64,000 nt of DNA from Streptomyces griseus (GTDB lineage: Bacteria; Actinomycetota; Actinomycetes; Streptomycetales; Streptomycetaceae). Under the pieces are notes generated by a model, which was not told where the DNA came from, did no database searches, and was given only the letters and a program-made list of their open reading frames with translations. Each line of letters opens with the position of its first letter. Position 1 is the first letter of the stretch. Positions 24,702 to 33,470 of the stretch are shown piece after piece. The translations under genes and the position numbers were made by a program. The stretch lies in assembly GCF_001715295.1 (NCBI RefSeq), contig NZ_MDKB01000002.1:64221-128220 (forward strand), written 5' to 3'.

Positions 24702-26063
24702 GTGAGCAAGGACCTCAGCCGAACCGCGTACGACCACCTGTGGATGCACTTCACCCGCATGTCGGACTACGAGAACGCGCCCGTTCCCACCATCGTGCGT
24801 GGCGAGGGCACCTACATCTACGACGACCAGGGCAAGCGCTACCTCGACGGCCTCTCCGGCCTGTTCGTGGTCAACGCGGGCCACGGCCGTCACGAGCTCG
24901 CCGAGACGGCGTACAAGCAGGCGCAGGAGCTGGCCTTCTTCCCGGTGTGGTCCTACGCCCACCCGAAGGCCGTCGAGCTCGCCGAGCGGCTCGCCGACTA
25001 CGCCCCGGGTGACCTGAACAAGGTCTTCTTCACCACCGGCGGCGGCGAGGCCGTCGAGACGGCGTGGAAGCTGGCGAAGCAGTACTTCAAGCTCAAGGGC
25101 AAGCCGACCAAGTACAAGGTCATCTCGCGCGCGGTCGCCTACCACGGCACCCCGCAGGGCGCGCTGTCCATCACCGGTCTGCCGGGCCTCAAGGCGCCGT
25201 TCGAACCGCTGGTCCCCGGTGCGCACAAGGTGCCGAACACCAACATCTACCGCGCCCCGCTCTTCGGTGACGACCCGGAGGCCTTCGGCCGCTGGGCCGC
25301 CGACCAGATCGAGCAGGAGATCCTCTTCGAGGGCGCCGACACCGTCGCCGCGGTCTTCCTCGAGCCCGTACAGAACGCCGGCGGCTGCTTCCCGCCGCCG
25401 CCGGGGTACTTCCAGCGCGTGCGCGAGATATGCGACAGGCACGACGTACTGCTCGTCTCCGACGAGGTCATCTGCGCCTTCGGCCGTCTCGGCACGATGT
25501 TCGCCTGCGACAAGTTCGGCTACGTGCCGGACATGATCACCTGCGCCAAGGGCATGACCTCGGGCTACTCCCCCATCGGCGCCTGCATCATCTCCGACCG
25601 GCTGGCCGAGCCGTTCTACGAGGGCGGCAACACCTTCCTGCACGGTTACACCTTCGGCGGCCACCCGGTCTCCGCGGCGGTCGGCCTCGCCAACCTCGAC
25701 ATCTTCGAGCGCGAGGGCCTCAACCAGCACGTCCTCGACAACGAGAACGCCTTCCTCACCACGCTGCAGAAGCTGCACGACCTGCCGATCGTCGGCGACG
25801 TGCGCGGCAACGGCTTCTTCTACGGCATCGAACTGGTCAAGGACAAGGCCACCAAGGAGACGTTCACCGACGAGGAGACCGAGCGCGTCCTGTACGGCTT
25901 CCTCTCCAAGGCGCTGTACGACAACGGCCTCTACTGCCGGGCCGACGACCGCGGCGACCCGGTCGTCCAGCTCGCGCCGCCGCTGATCTCCGACCGGTCG
26001 ACCTTCGACGAGATCGAGGGCATCCTGCGGACCGTCCTGACGGAGGCCTGGACGAAGCTCTGA
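24702..26063 (+). CDS. Class III aminotransferase (putrescine/diamine-pyruvate type)
   Basis: A 453-residue PLP enzyme with Lys283 in CAKGMTSGY and the cofactor Asp in LLVSDEVICAFGR. FTTGGGEAVETAWKLAKQY lies near residue 110. The closest functional group is omega-aminotransferases that move a terminal amino group of putrescine, cadaverine or taurine to pyruvate. The GTG start lies 2 bases after the Lrp gene stop, so the pair is an operon. Together with the divergent aminobutyraldehyde dehydrogenase it gives a transamination route from putrescine to GABA, parallel to the oxidase route in the transporter operon. Confidence 0.88.
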   Translation: MSKDLSRTAYDHLWMHFTRMSDYENAPVPTIVRGEGTYIYDDQGKRYLDGLSGLFVVNAGHGRHELAETAYKQAQELAFFPVWSYAHPKAVELAERLADYAPGDLNKVFFTTGGGEAVETAWKLAKQYFKLKGKPTKYKVISRAVAYHGTPQGALSITGLPGLKAPFEPLVPGAHKVPNTNIYRAPLFGDDPEAFGRWAADQIEQEILFEGADTVAAVFLEPVQNAGGCFPPPPGYFQRVREICDRHDVLLVSDEVICAFGRLGTMFACDKFGYVPDMITCAKGMTSGYSPIGACIISDRLAEPFYEGGNTFLHGYTFGGHPVSAAVGLANLDIFEREGLNQHVLDNENAFLTTLQKLHDLPIVGDVRGNGFFYGIELVKDKATKETFTDEETERVLYGFLSKALYDNGLYCRADDRGDPVVQLAPPLISDRSTFDEIEGILRTVLTEAWTKL

Positions 26064-26070
26064 CCGGCGC

Positions 26071-26099
26071 TCCGGGAGACCGCCCGCACGGCTCCCGGA
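26071..26099 (+). terminator. Hairpin after the aminotransferase gene
   Basis: An 8-bp stem TCCGGGAG/CTCCCGGA, 8 bases past the stop, followed by a T-rich stretch AGTCATTTCAT. Confidence 0.6.
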
Positions 26100-26233
26100 A
26101 GTCATTTCATACGGTCCGTCGCGGCCCGAATGCACCCGTTCGAGTGAGAAGGGGAGCGTCCGGGCCGCGTGCTGTACCGACACCCCGGTCCTACTACCTA
26201 GCGTGCCCTGTGACCCATCGGCCTTGTCTTCGT

Positions 26234-26249
26234 TCCCCCGTACGGGGGA
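26234..26249. promoter_or_regulatory. 16-bp palindrome ahead of the ABC ATPase gene
   Basis: A perfect palindrome TCCCCCGTACGGGGGA lies 33 bases before the ATG and 30 bases after a TAGCGT -10-like hexamer (26199-26204). It could be an operator or a leader hairpin. Confidence 0.4.
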
Positions 26250-26281
26250 TGTGAGATCTGATCCGAACCGAGGTGTACGCC

Positions 26282-27019
26282 ATGGTTGCCCCGCCGGACA
26301 ACGACGTGCTCTGGGCACGTTCCCTGCAGCACTCCCACAACGGATCGCCGGGGCTCGGCGGTGTGTCCCTCGGTGTCCGCGACGGCGAGATCCTCGCCGT
26401 GACGGGACCCCGCGGGAGCGGGAAGACGACGCTCCTGCACTGCCTCTCCGGCCAGCTCGTGCCCCAGGAGGGCGAAGTCTGGTTCAACAGCGTCCCCGTG
26501 CACACCATGGGCCCGCGGATGCGCGAACAGCTGCGCCGCGACCGCTTCGGCTGGATCGCCGCCGATCCTCAGCTCGTACCGGAGCTGACCACCTGGGAGA
26601 ACGCCGCCCTGCCGCTGCTGCTGCGGGGCGTATCCCACCGGGCGGCGAAGAAGGCGGCCACCGAGTGGCTGGAGCGCCTCGACATCGGGCCGCTCGCCAA
26701 GAAGCGTCCGCACGCCCTGCTGCAGGCCCAGCGCCAGCGGATCTCCGTGGCCCGCGCCCTGACCGCCTCACCGACGGTGATCTTCGCCGACGAGCCGACC
26801 GCCTCCCTGCACGTGACGGAGCGCGCGCTGCTGCTGCGCACCCTGACCACCGCGGCCCGGTCCCACGGCATCACCGTCGTACTCGCCACCCACGACGCGG
26901 AGATCGCCAAGCTCGCCGACCGCACGGTGGCCCTGCTGGACGGCCGCCGCGTCACCACCGTCGCCCTGCCCGCCGCGTCCGATACGGAAGGCCGCTCGGC
27001 GTGCTCGCTCTCCGTCTGA
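26282..27019 (+). CDS. ABC transporter ATP-binding protein with a degenerate signature motif
   Basis: A 245-residue ABC ATPase. Walker A is GPRGSGKTT (Lys48), the Q-loop region WIAADPQLVPEL, Walker B VIFADEP and the switch His in LATHDAE. The signature that should read LSGGQ is LLQAQ (146-150) in HALLQAQRQR, and the D-loop is ASLH rather than SALD. The Walker motifs suggest ATP binding, but the opposing composite site may be impaired. Spacing and neighbours resemble MacB/LolD-type exporters. GAGG lies about 8 bases before the ATG. It overlaps the permease gene by 19 bases. Confidence 0.85.
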   Translation: MVAPPDNDVLWARSLQHSHNGSPGLGGVSLGVRDGEILAVTGPRGSGKTTLLHCLSGQLVPQEGEVWFNSVPVHTMGPRMREQLRRDRFGWIAADPQLVPELTTWENAALPLLLRGVSHRAAKKAATEWLERLDIGPLAKKRPHALLQAQRQRISVARALTASPTVIFADEPTASLHVTERALLLRTLTTAARSHGITVVLATHDAEIAKLADRTVALLDGRRVTTVALPAASDTEGRSACSLSV

Positions 27020-28164
27020 CCCGTGGTTCCCACCCCCTGGTCCTGGTGCGGCGGCTGCTCCTCGCCTCGGCGTCGGCAGGGGTCGGCTTCCTGCTCCTGT
27101 GCACCCTCGGGTACGCGTCCGGGCATCCGGCGCACGCCTCGGACTCGGTGATGCGGCTCCTGTGGTGCGCGGTGCCGCTGGCGGCGACCGTCCAGCTCGC
27201 GGTCGCCGTCGCCCGCACGGATCCGAGCACCCGCCCGCGTCCCGGACTCTTCGCCGCCGGGCTCGGGCCGGTGCGGCTGTCCGTCCTCGCGGCCGCCTCG
27301 ACCGCGGTGTCCACCACGCTCGGCTCGGTGGTGGCGCTGCTCCTCTTCCTGCACCTGCGCGGGGACCTGACCGGGCTGCCGTTCGACGGCGGCGCGGCCG
27401 AGTTCCTGGGTGCGGGGACGCCGCTGCCGCTCGCGGCGGCACTCACGCTACTGGCCCTGGTGCCGCTCGCCTCGGCCGTGGCCGGTGGACTCGCGCTGCG
27501 CTCACGGCCGGCCGCCCCGTCCGAGGCCCAGGCGGCCGAGGAGGAACTCGCCCCCGCCCCGGTGCCCAAGGGCCTGCCGTGGGGCGTCGCGCTGACGGCG
27601 GCAGGCCTGGCCGTCGAGGCGTACGCCGGCCGTGGGACGCCGGGCAGTGCCTTCCCGCTGCCCGGGCGGCTGGACTCCACCCCGGCGAGCGTGCTGGCGG
27701 GCTGGGTCCTCACCGCGATCGGCCTGGCCATGGCGGGGCCCGGCCTCACCTACCTGTGCGGACGGCTGCTGCAGGTGGTGCGCCCCGGGGCGGTACGCCT
27801 CCTGGCGGGCCGGGTGCTGATGGACGAGGCGTGCCGGATCGGGCGCCCGCTCGGCGTCGTCTGCGCGGTGGTGTCGGGCGCGATCGCGGCCACGGCCCTG
27901 TACTCGGACGGGCCGCGCCCCTTCGGTCCGCTCACCACGCTCGGCGCCGTACTCGTTCTCGGCTGCTCGACCGCGACGCTGCTGACCACGGCGCTGGAGG
28001 CGAAGCAGGCCCGGGCCCGGACGGCCGAGTCCCTGCTGCGGCTCGGCGCCCCGGCCGCCGTGCTCCGCTCCGCCGCCGCCCTGCGCGCGCTGGTACTGCT
28101 GGCCGTCTTCGCCCCGTTGACCTGGGTGATCGCGGAGCTGGCGGCACTTCCGCTGACGGGGTGA
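27001..28164 (+). CDS. ABC transporter membrane protein
   Basis: A 387-residue integral membrane protein with about eight to ten hydrophobic segments, encoded with the degenerate ABC ATPase. I see no large extracytoplasmic domain as in MacB, and only a general resemblance to FtsX-like permeases. A cytoplasmic stretch around 165-185 is rich in Ala, Pro and Glu. The GTG inside the end of the ATPase gene is the likely start; the frame is open much further upstream but overlaps the ATPase. Substrate is unknown. Confidence 0.75.
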   Translation: MLALRLTRGSHPLVLVRRLLLASASAGVGFLLLCTLGYASGHPAHASDSVMRLLWCAVPLAATVQLAVAVARTDPSTRPRPGLFAAGLGPVRLSVLAAASTAVSTTLGSVVALLLFLHLRGDLTGLPFDGGAAEFLGAGTPLPLAAALTLLALVPLASAVAGGLALRSRPAAPSEAQAAEEELAPAPVPKGLPWGVALTAAGLAVEAYAGRGTPGSAFPLPGRLDSTPASVLAGWVLTAIGLAMAGPGLTYLCGRLLQVVRPGAVRLLAGRVLMDEACRIGRPLGVVCAVVSGAIAATALYSDGPRPFGPLTTLGAVLVLGCSTATLLTTALEAKQARARTAESLLRLGAPAAVLRSAAALRALVLLAVFAPLTWVIAELAALPLTG

Positions 28165-28186
28165 CAACCCGCCGGCGGCCGGTCCG

Positions 28187-28192
28187 TAGCAT
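28187..28192 (+). promoter_or_regulatory. -10 element for a probably leaderless mRNA
   Basis: TAGCAT ends 6 bases before the GTG start of the LOG-family gene and no ribosome-binding site is present. This spacing is typical of leaderless Streptomyces transcripts. No good -35 is seen. Confidence 0.5.
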
Positions 28193-28198
28193 GACGGC

Positions 28199-29323
28199 GT
28201 GGAGATACCGGACGAGAACACCTACGCACCCGGCGTCGAGATAGAGACGCTCGCCGCATTCGACCTGGCCGTCACCGCCGGGAGTCTCGCCGGCCACCGG
28301 CTCCAGTCCCTCGACCTGACGGACCGTGGCACCGCCCTGCTCGCGACCGACACCCGGGGCGCCGTCTTCCTCGGCTGCCGGATGGACGCCGGGGCGGAGG
28401 CCAAGGTGCGGGCGGACGGAGCCTTCGTCTTCCCGCCGGTGCCCGGTCTGCCCTTCGACCCCTACCGCGGCCTGCTGTACACCCCCGAAGCCCTGTACGA
28501 GGGACTGGACGAGGGCGGTTACGAGGCGACGCCGGACGCTCTCGCCTACCGCTGGTTCCGGCGGACCGGTACGGACGGCGACGTCTTCTCCTCGATGCTG
28601 CGGGCCCTGCACGACGACGCCGTCTCCGACGCGCTGGACGAACACCTCACCGGGGCCCGGGTGGTGGGCGTGATGGGCGGCCATGCCATGGCACGCGGTA
28701 CGGAGGCCTACCGGGGCGCGGCCGTACTCGGCAGGGAACTGACCCGCCGCGGTCTGACGGTCGCGACGGGCGGGGGTCCCGGCGCGATGGAGGCCGCCAA
28801 CCTCGGCGCCCACTCCGCCCCGCACTCCGACGCGATGCTGGTCAAGGCCTGCGAGATCCTGGCCGGCGTACCGTCGTTCAGCCCCTCGGTCACCGACTGG
28901 GCGCGGGCCGCCTTCGCCGTGCGGGAACGCTGGCCGGAGGGCGGTCCGTCCGTCGCGATCCCCACGTGGTTCTACGGGCACGAGCCGCCGAACGCGTTCG
29001 CCGGCCACATCGCCAAGTACTTCGCGAACGCGGTGCGCGAGGACGGGCTGCTGGCCCGCTCGACGGCGGGTGTGATCTTCCTGCCCGGTGCGGCCGGGAC
29101 CGTGCAGGAGATATTCGACAACGCCACGCCGAACTACTACGAGTCGCGGTCCGCGCCCACGCCGATGGTGCTGGTGGGCCGCTCGCACTGGACGGAGAAG
29201 CTGCCGGCCTGGCCGCTGCTGAGCTCCCTGGCCGCGGGCCGTGCGATGGAGTCGCGTATCGCCCTCGTCGACACGGTGGAGGAGGCCCCGGCGGCACTCG
29301 CCCGGCTGACCGGGGGCGGGTGA
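28199..29323 (+). CDS. LOG-family Rossmann-fold protein
   Basis: A 374-residue protein of the LOG/TIGR00730-like nucleotide hydrolase superfamily. The C-terminal half (about 160-374) holds the two family motifs, GGGPGAMEAAN and LPGAAGTVQEIFD, which correspond to the GGGxGxM and PGGxGTxxE signatures of cytokinin-activating phosphoribohydrolases. The first 155 residues are an extra N-terminal region that I do not recognise. Typical LOG proteins are about 190-240 residues, so this is a long type. It may act on nucleoside monophosphates. It probably has a leaderless mRNA. Confidence 0.78.
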   Translation: MEIPDENTYAPGVEIETLAAFDLAVTAGSLAGHRLQSLDLTDRGTALLATDTRGAVFLGCRMDAGAEAKVRADGAFVFPPVPGLPFDPYRGLLYTPEALYEGLDEGGYEATPDALAYRWFRRTGTDGDVFSSMLRALHDDAVSDALDEHLTGARVVGVMGGHAMARGTEAYRGAAVLGRELTRRGLTVATGGGPGAMEAANLGAHSAPHSDAMLVKACEILAGVPSFSPSVTDWARAAFAVRERWPEGGPSVAIPTWFYGHEPPNAFAGHIAKYFANAVREDGLLARSTAGVIFLPGAAGTVQEIFDNATPNYYESRSAPTPMVLVGRSHWTEKLPAWPLLSSLAAGRAMESRIALVDTVEEAPAALARLTGGG

Positions 29324-29504
29324 CCGGCTGAACGGGTGGGGCGGGGCGGCATGTCCGCGGTGCCCTCCCGAAGTGCCCGCACCACCACCGGCCCGGGGCG
29401 ACGGGATGGGGGCGGGTGAACGAAGACGGGGCTGCGGGACCGCGCCCGGGCGGTGACCTGGGGTACGTACCGGGTCCGGTGGTCGCGGGCGGGGAGAACC
29501 GCCG

Positions 29505-30533
29505 TCACCGACCGGCCGGGGGCAGCACCACGGTCTCCGCCACGTCGAAGGTGACGCCCACCGTGGCCCCCTCGTCCGGGGTGTCCCGCAGACCGCACTC
29601 GGCCTCCAGGGCGGGTCCGTCGCCGGGGTGCAGCGCGACGGTCACGTGGTGGCCGCGGAAGGTGCGTACGCCTACGGTGCAGCGCAGTCCGTCCTCCGGG
29701 CCGCCCATCCGCACCCCGCCCGGCCGGACGAGCAGCTCGCCCGGGCCCTGGGGGGAGCCGCCGGGTACCGGTATCTTGCCCCAGGCCGTGTCGGCGGTCC
29801 GGCCGGTGACGGTCGCGTCCACCACGTTGTCGAAGCCGAGGAACCGGGCGACGAAGGCGGACGCGGGCCGCTGCCAGACCTCCAGCGGGCTCCCCGCCTG
29901 GGCGATCCGGCCGTCCCGCATGACCACCACCCGGTCGGCGAGCGCGAAGGCCTCCCCCTGGTCGTGGGTCACGGCGAGCACCGTCGTGCCCAGCCGGCCG
30001 AAGAGGGTGCGCAGTTCGACCACCAGCCGTTCGCGCAGGCTCCGGTCCAGTTGGCCCAGCGGCTCGTCCAGCATCAGCAGCTTCGGGCGGGGCGCCAGCG
30101 CCCTGGCCAGGGCGACCCGCTGCTGTTCGCCACCGGACAGGGCGGCGACGGCCCGCCGCCCTGCTCCGGGGAGGCCGACCAGGTCGAGGAGTTCGTCGGC
30201 CCTGCGGTCCCGTTCGGCGCGGGGGACTCCGTGCATCCGCAGACCGAAGGCGACGTTCGCGCCGACGTCCCGGTGCGGGAACAGCTGGTGGTCCTGGAAC
30301 ATCAGCCCGAGACCACGCCGGTGCACGGGCACCGGAGCCTGGTCCGCGCCGTCCAGCAGCACCCGCCCGCCGTCCAGCCCCTGCAGCCCGGCGACGGCCC
30401 GCAGCAGCGTCGACTTTCCGCTGCCGCTGGGCCCCAGCACACAGACGATCTCGTGGTCGGCGACCTCCAGGTCCACGGCGTCCAGCGCGGTACGCCCGCC
30501 GAACCTGACCGTGGCCGACTCCACTGCCAGCAT
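29505..30533 (-). CDS. thiQ: Thiamine ABC transporter ATP-binding protein
   Basis: A 342-residue ATPase with Walker A GPSGSGKST, signature LSGGEQQRVALARAL, Walker B LLMLDEPLGQLD and switch His in VTHDQGEA. A C-terminal TOBE-like regulatory part starts after about residue 240. It begins 2 bases after the permease gene. The TPP riboswitch at the head of the operon is the main reason to assign thiamine or a thiamine precursor as substrate; by sequence alone an iron(III) importer would also be possible. Confidence 0.88.
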   Translation of the reverse strand: MLAVESATVRFGGRTALDAVDLEVADHEIVCVLGPSGSGKSTLLRAVAGLQGLDGGRVLLDGADQAPVPVHRRGLGLMFQDHQLFPHRDVGANVAFGLRMHGVPRAERDRRADELLDLVGLPGAGRRAVAALSGGEQQRVALARALAPRPKLLMLDEPLGQLDRSLRERLVVELRTLFGRLGTTVLAVTHDQGEAFALADRVVVMRDGRIAQAGSPLEVWQRPASAFVARFLGFDNVVDATVTGRTADTAWGKIPVPGGSPQGPGELLVRPGGVRMGGPEDGLRCTVGVRTFRGHHVTVALHPGDGPALEAECGLRDTPDEGATVGVTFDVAETVVLPPAGR

Positions 30534-30535
30534 CT

Positions 30536-32164
30536 CTAGAACTCCCCGGATCGGTCGGTGCGGATACGTTCGAGCAGGAGCAGCGACACCGCGCAGACGA
30601 GCATCAGAATGGTGCTGAGGGCCATCGCCTGCCCGTAGTTGAGCTCCCCGGACCGTCCCAGCAGCCTGGCCACCGCCACCGGGAGGGTGGGGTTGTCCGG
30701 ACGCGCGATGAAGACGGTCGCCCCGAACTCGCCCAGCGAAACGGCGAACGCGAATCCCGCGGCCACCAGAAGTGCCCGGCGCACCAGCGGCAGGTCCACC
30801 TCGCGCCAGGCCCGCCACGGTGAGGCGCCGAGCACCGCTGCCGCCTCACGCAGCCGTTCGTCCACCGCGCGCAGCACGGGCAGCATGGTCCGTACGACGA
30901 ACGGGACGCCGACCAGCGCCTGGGCCAGCGGTACGAGGATCCAGGACGTGCGCAGGTCGAGGGGCGGCTTGTCGAGGGTGATCAGGAAGCCGAAGCCGAC
31001 GGTGACCGCCGACACCCCCAGCGGCAGCATGAGCAGCGCGTCGAAACCACGCACCAGCCGCCCTGCCCGCCGGGTGAGGGCCGCGGCGGCGAGGCCGCCG
31101 ATCAGGAGGGCGACGAGGGTCGCGACCACGGCGTAGCGCAGGGAGTTGCCGAGGGCGTCGAGCGGTGGGACGAGGAAGGAGGAGCCGCCGGCGTCGGCGG
31201 ACTGCAGCGCACGGTAGAAGCCGAGACCGTAACCGCCGGACGTGTCCAGCGAGCGTTCCACCAGCACACCGAGCGGCAGCAGGACGAGCAGGAGCACGGT
31301 CAGCAGGACACCGCCGAGCAGAGCCCGCTGGCCTGCCCCCCGCGGGGGCCGGGCGGTGGTCGCCGGGTCGACCAGCTTCAGGGCCGTCTCCCTGCGCCGT
31401 ACGGTCCACGCGTGCAGGGCGAGGACGGAGCCGACCGCCGCGAACTGCACGAGGGTGAGCACGGCGGCCGTCGGCAGGTCGAGCAGATAGGCGGTCTGCC
31501 GGTAGATCTCCACCTCCAGCGTGGAGAAGGCAGGGCCGCCGAGGATCTGGACGACTCCGAAGGAGGTGAACGTGAAGAGGAAGACCATCAGGGCGGCGGC
31601 GGCCACGGCCGGGGCCAGCGCGGGCAGGGTCACCCGCCGCCAGGCGGCCGGACGTCCGGCGCCGAGCACCCGTGCGGCCTCCTCCTGGCGGGGGTCGAGC
31701 TGGGACCAGAGCCCGCCCACGGTCCGGACGACGACCGCGTAGTTGAAGAACACGTGGGCGAGCAGGATCGCCCAGACGGTGGTGTCGAGCCGGATGCCCC
31801 ACAGCTCGTCGAGGAACCCGCCGCGCCCCAGCAGTGCCAGGAAGGCCGTGCCCACGACGACGGTCGGCAGGACGAAGGGCACGGTCACCACGGCCCGCAG
31901 CAGCTGTTTGCCGGGGAAGTCGAACCGGGCGAAGACGTAGGCCCCGGGCAGCGCGATCAGGAGGGTGAGCGCCGTCGAGGCGAGGGCCTGCCAGGTGGTG
32001 AACCGGAGGACGTCGAGGATGTCCGGCCGGGTCAGCACCTCACCGACCCGGCCGAACTGCCAGACGCCGTCCGCCTTCAGCCCCCGGCCGACGATCGCGG
32101 CGACCGGGTAGGCGAAGAACAGCGCGAAGAACGCGACGGGCAGGGCCATGAGGCCGAGCCGCAC
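30536..32164 (-). CDS. thiP: Thiamine ABC transporter permease (fused two-domain)
   Basis: A 542-residue permease made of two homologous halves, each with about six membrane helices and an EAA loop (DPRQEEAARVLGAGRPAAW and VDERLREAAAVLGASPWRAW). This is the ThiP/SfuB layout, where one chain replaces two permease subunits. I chose the GTG giving VRLGLMALPV because GGAGGGGG lies 6 bases upstream; an open extension of 22 codons overlaps the binding-protein gene. The gap to thiB is 29 bases. Confidence 0.88.
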   Translation of the reverse strand: MRLGLMALPVAFFALFFAYPVAAIVGRGLKADGVWQFGRVGEVLTRPDILDVLRFTTWQALASTALTLLIALPGAYVFARFDFPGKQLLRAVVTVPFVLPTVVVGTAFLALLGRGGFLDELWGIRLDTTVWAILLAHVFFNYAVVVRTVGGLWSQLDPRQEEAARVLGAGRPAAWRRVTLPALAPAVAAAALMVFLFTFTSFGVVQILGGPAFSTLEVEIYRQTAYLLDLPTAAVLTLVQFAAVGSVLALHAWTVRRRETALKLVDPATTARPPRGAGQRALLGGVLLTVLLLVLLPLGVLVERSLDTSGGYGLGFYRALQSADAGGSSFLVPPLDALGNSLRYAVVATLVALLIGGLAAAALTRRAGRLVRGFDALLMLPLGVSAVTVGFGFLITLDKPPLDLRTSWILVPLAQALVGVPFVVRTMLPVLRAVDERLREAAAVLGASPWRAWREVDLPLVRRALLVAAGFAFAVSLGEFGATVFIARPDNPTLPVAVARLLGRSGELNYGQAMALSTILMLVCAVSLLLLERIRTDRSGEF

Positions 32165-32193
32165 CGCGTTCCCCCTCCAGGAGGGACGCGGGA

Positions 32194-33288
32194 CTACTTC
32201 ACGACGAGCGAGGACCACGACCGGACCCACTGCTCACGGTTCTTGGCGATCTTCTGCGGGGGGACCGTCGCCGGCTTACCCACCTGCGCGCCGAACTTCG
32301 TGAAGAGTTCGGGCAGTTTCGCGTCCGCGGCGACCGGGTTGACGAACATGGTGAGCGGCATGTCCTCCTGGAACCGCTTGCTGATCAGGAAGTCCAGCAG
32401 CGCCTTGCCACCGGCCTCGTTCTTCGCGCCGTCCAGCAGACCGGCGAACTCGATCTGGCGGAAGCAGGTGCCGGTGGCGACACCGGTCGGGGCCTCGGTG
32501 GGCCGCGGTTCGGCGTACAGCACCTCGACGGGCGGGCTGGAGGCGTAGGAGACGACGAGCGGCCGGTCCGCCTTGGCCTTCCTGCCGCCCGCGGAGCCGG
32601 AGAACTCCTCGTTGTAGGCCTGCTCCCAGCCGTCGACGACCTTGACGCCGTTGTTCTTCAGCTTCTTCCAGTAGTCCTGGTAGCCGGTCTCGCCGTGGGC
32701 GGCGACGGTACCGAGGAGGAAGCCGAGGCCGGGCGAGGAGGTCGCGGCGTTCTCCGTGACGAGAAGGTTCTTGTACGCGGGCTTCAGCAGGTCGTCGAAG
32801 GTGTTCGGCGGGTCGAGCTTCCTGTCGGCGAAGTACTTCTTGTCGTAGTTCACGCAGATGTCGCCGGTGTCGACGGGCGTGACCCGGTGCTTGTCCCCGT
32901 CGAGCCGGGTGTCGGCGGCGACACGGTCGAGGCCCTTGGCCTCGTACGGTGTGAACAGGCCGTTGTCCAGGGCGCGGGAGAGCAGCGTGTTGTCGACGCC
33001 GAAGAAGACGTCGCCGCGGGGGGAACCCTTGGTCAGGATCTCCTGGTTGAGCGCGGCTCCGGCATCGCCGCTCTTCAGCACCTTGACCTTGTAACCGGTC
33101 TCCTCGGTGAACGCCTTCAGGACGGCGTCCGAGGCGTTGAACGAGTCATGGCTGACCAGGGTGACGGTCGTGGAGCCGGCCCCGGTACCACCGGAGGCCT
33201 TGCCGTCGGTGTCACCGCAGCCCGCGAGCGCCGTGACCCCCAGAGCAGCGGCGAGCACCGTCGCCGCGTACTGCGTGGTGGTGTTCAT
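32194..33288 (-). CDS. thiB: Thiamine ABC transporter substrate-binding lipoprotein
   Basis: A 364-residue binding protein with signal peptide and lipobox LAGC (Cys24), then TVTLVSHDSFNASDAVLKAF, the ThiB-type start of the mature domain (shortened here). PVDTGDICVNYDKKYF is a family motif of thiamine and 2-aminoethylphosphonate binders. AGGAGG lies 6 bases before the ATG and is partly paired in a small hairpin. It is the first gene behind the TPP riboswitch, which supports thiamine, TMP or TPP as ligand. Confidence 0.92.
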   Translation of the reverse strand: MNTTTQYAATVLAAALGVTALAGCGDTDGKASGGTGAGSTTVTLVSHDSFNASDAVLKAFTEETGYKVKVLKSGDAGAALNQEILTKGSPRGDVFFGVDNTLLSRALDNGLFTPYEAKGLDRVAADTRLDGDKHRVTPVDTGDICVNYDKKYFADRKLDPPNTFDDLLKPAYKNLLVTENAATSSPGLGFLLGTVAAHGETGYQDYWKKLKNNGVKVVDGWEQAYNEEFSGSAGGRKAKADRPLVVSYASSPPVEVLYAEPRPTEAPTGVATGTCFRQIEFAGLLDGAKNEAGGKALLDFLISKRFQEDMPLTMFVNPVAADAKLPELFTKFGAQVGKPATVPPQKIAKNREQWVRSWSSLVVK

Positions 33289-33323
33289 ATGATTCCTCCT
33301 GGAGATGACCAGGAAGAGACGCG

Positions 33324-33352
33324 GCCCCGCCCGCTCCGTGAGCGGGCAGGGC
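33324..33352 (-). terminator. Expression-platform hairpin between TPP aptamer and thiB
   Basis: A 13-bp stem with one mismatch and a 3-base loop lies about 20 bases after the aptamer and about 35 before the thiB start. No T-run follows. It may act as the regulated terminator. A second small hairpin (33298-33313, CCTGG/CCAGG) covers part of the ribosome-binding site. Confidence 0.5.
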
Positions 33353-33369
33353 GCAACAGCTTGAGTAAG

Positions 33370-33470
33370 GTCCGAACTTCCTACCCGGAATGACCCGGGC
33401 GAGGTTCAGAGGGTCTGCGGCCGACCTGTTCTCGGTGCCGCACTCTCAGCGCTGTGGCGCTCCCCTGTCG
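33370..33470 (-). promoter_or_regulatory. TPP riboswitch (thi-box) aptamer
   Basis: On the minus strand the conserved TPP aptamer segments appear in order: ACAGGGGAGCGC, GCTGAGAGTGCGG (contains CTGAGA), then ACCCTCTGAACCT, GGGTCATTCCGGG and TAGGAAG. These match the helix-junction and pyrophosphate-binding parts of the class. It precedes thiB and should lower expression of the importer when thiamine pyrophosphate is abundant. A CATATT -10-like hexamer lies just upstream (33472-33477). Confidence 0.92.

Noticed and set aside
24678..26318. Minus-strand open frame of 546 codons
   Set aside because: Antisense to the aminotransferase gene, which has clear PLP motifs and normal codon bias.
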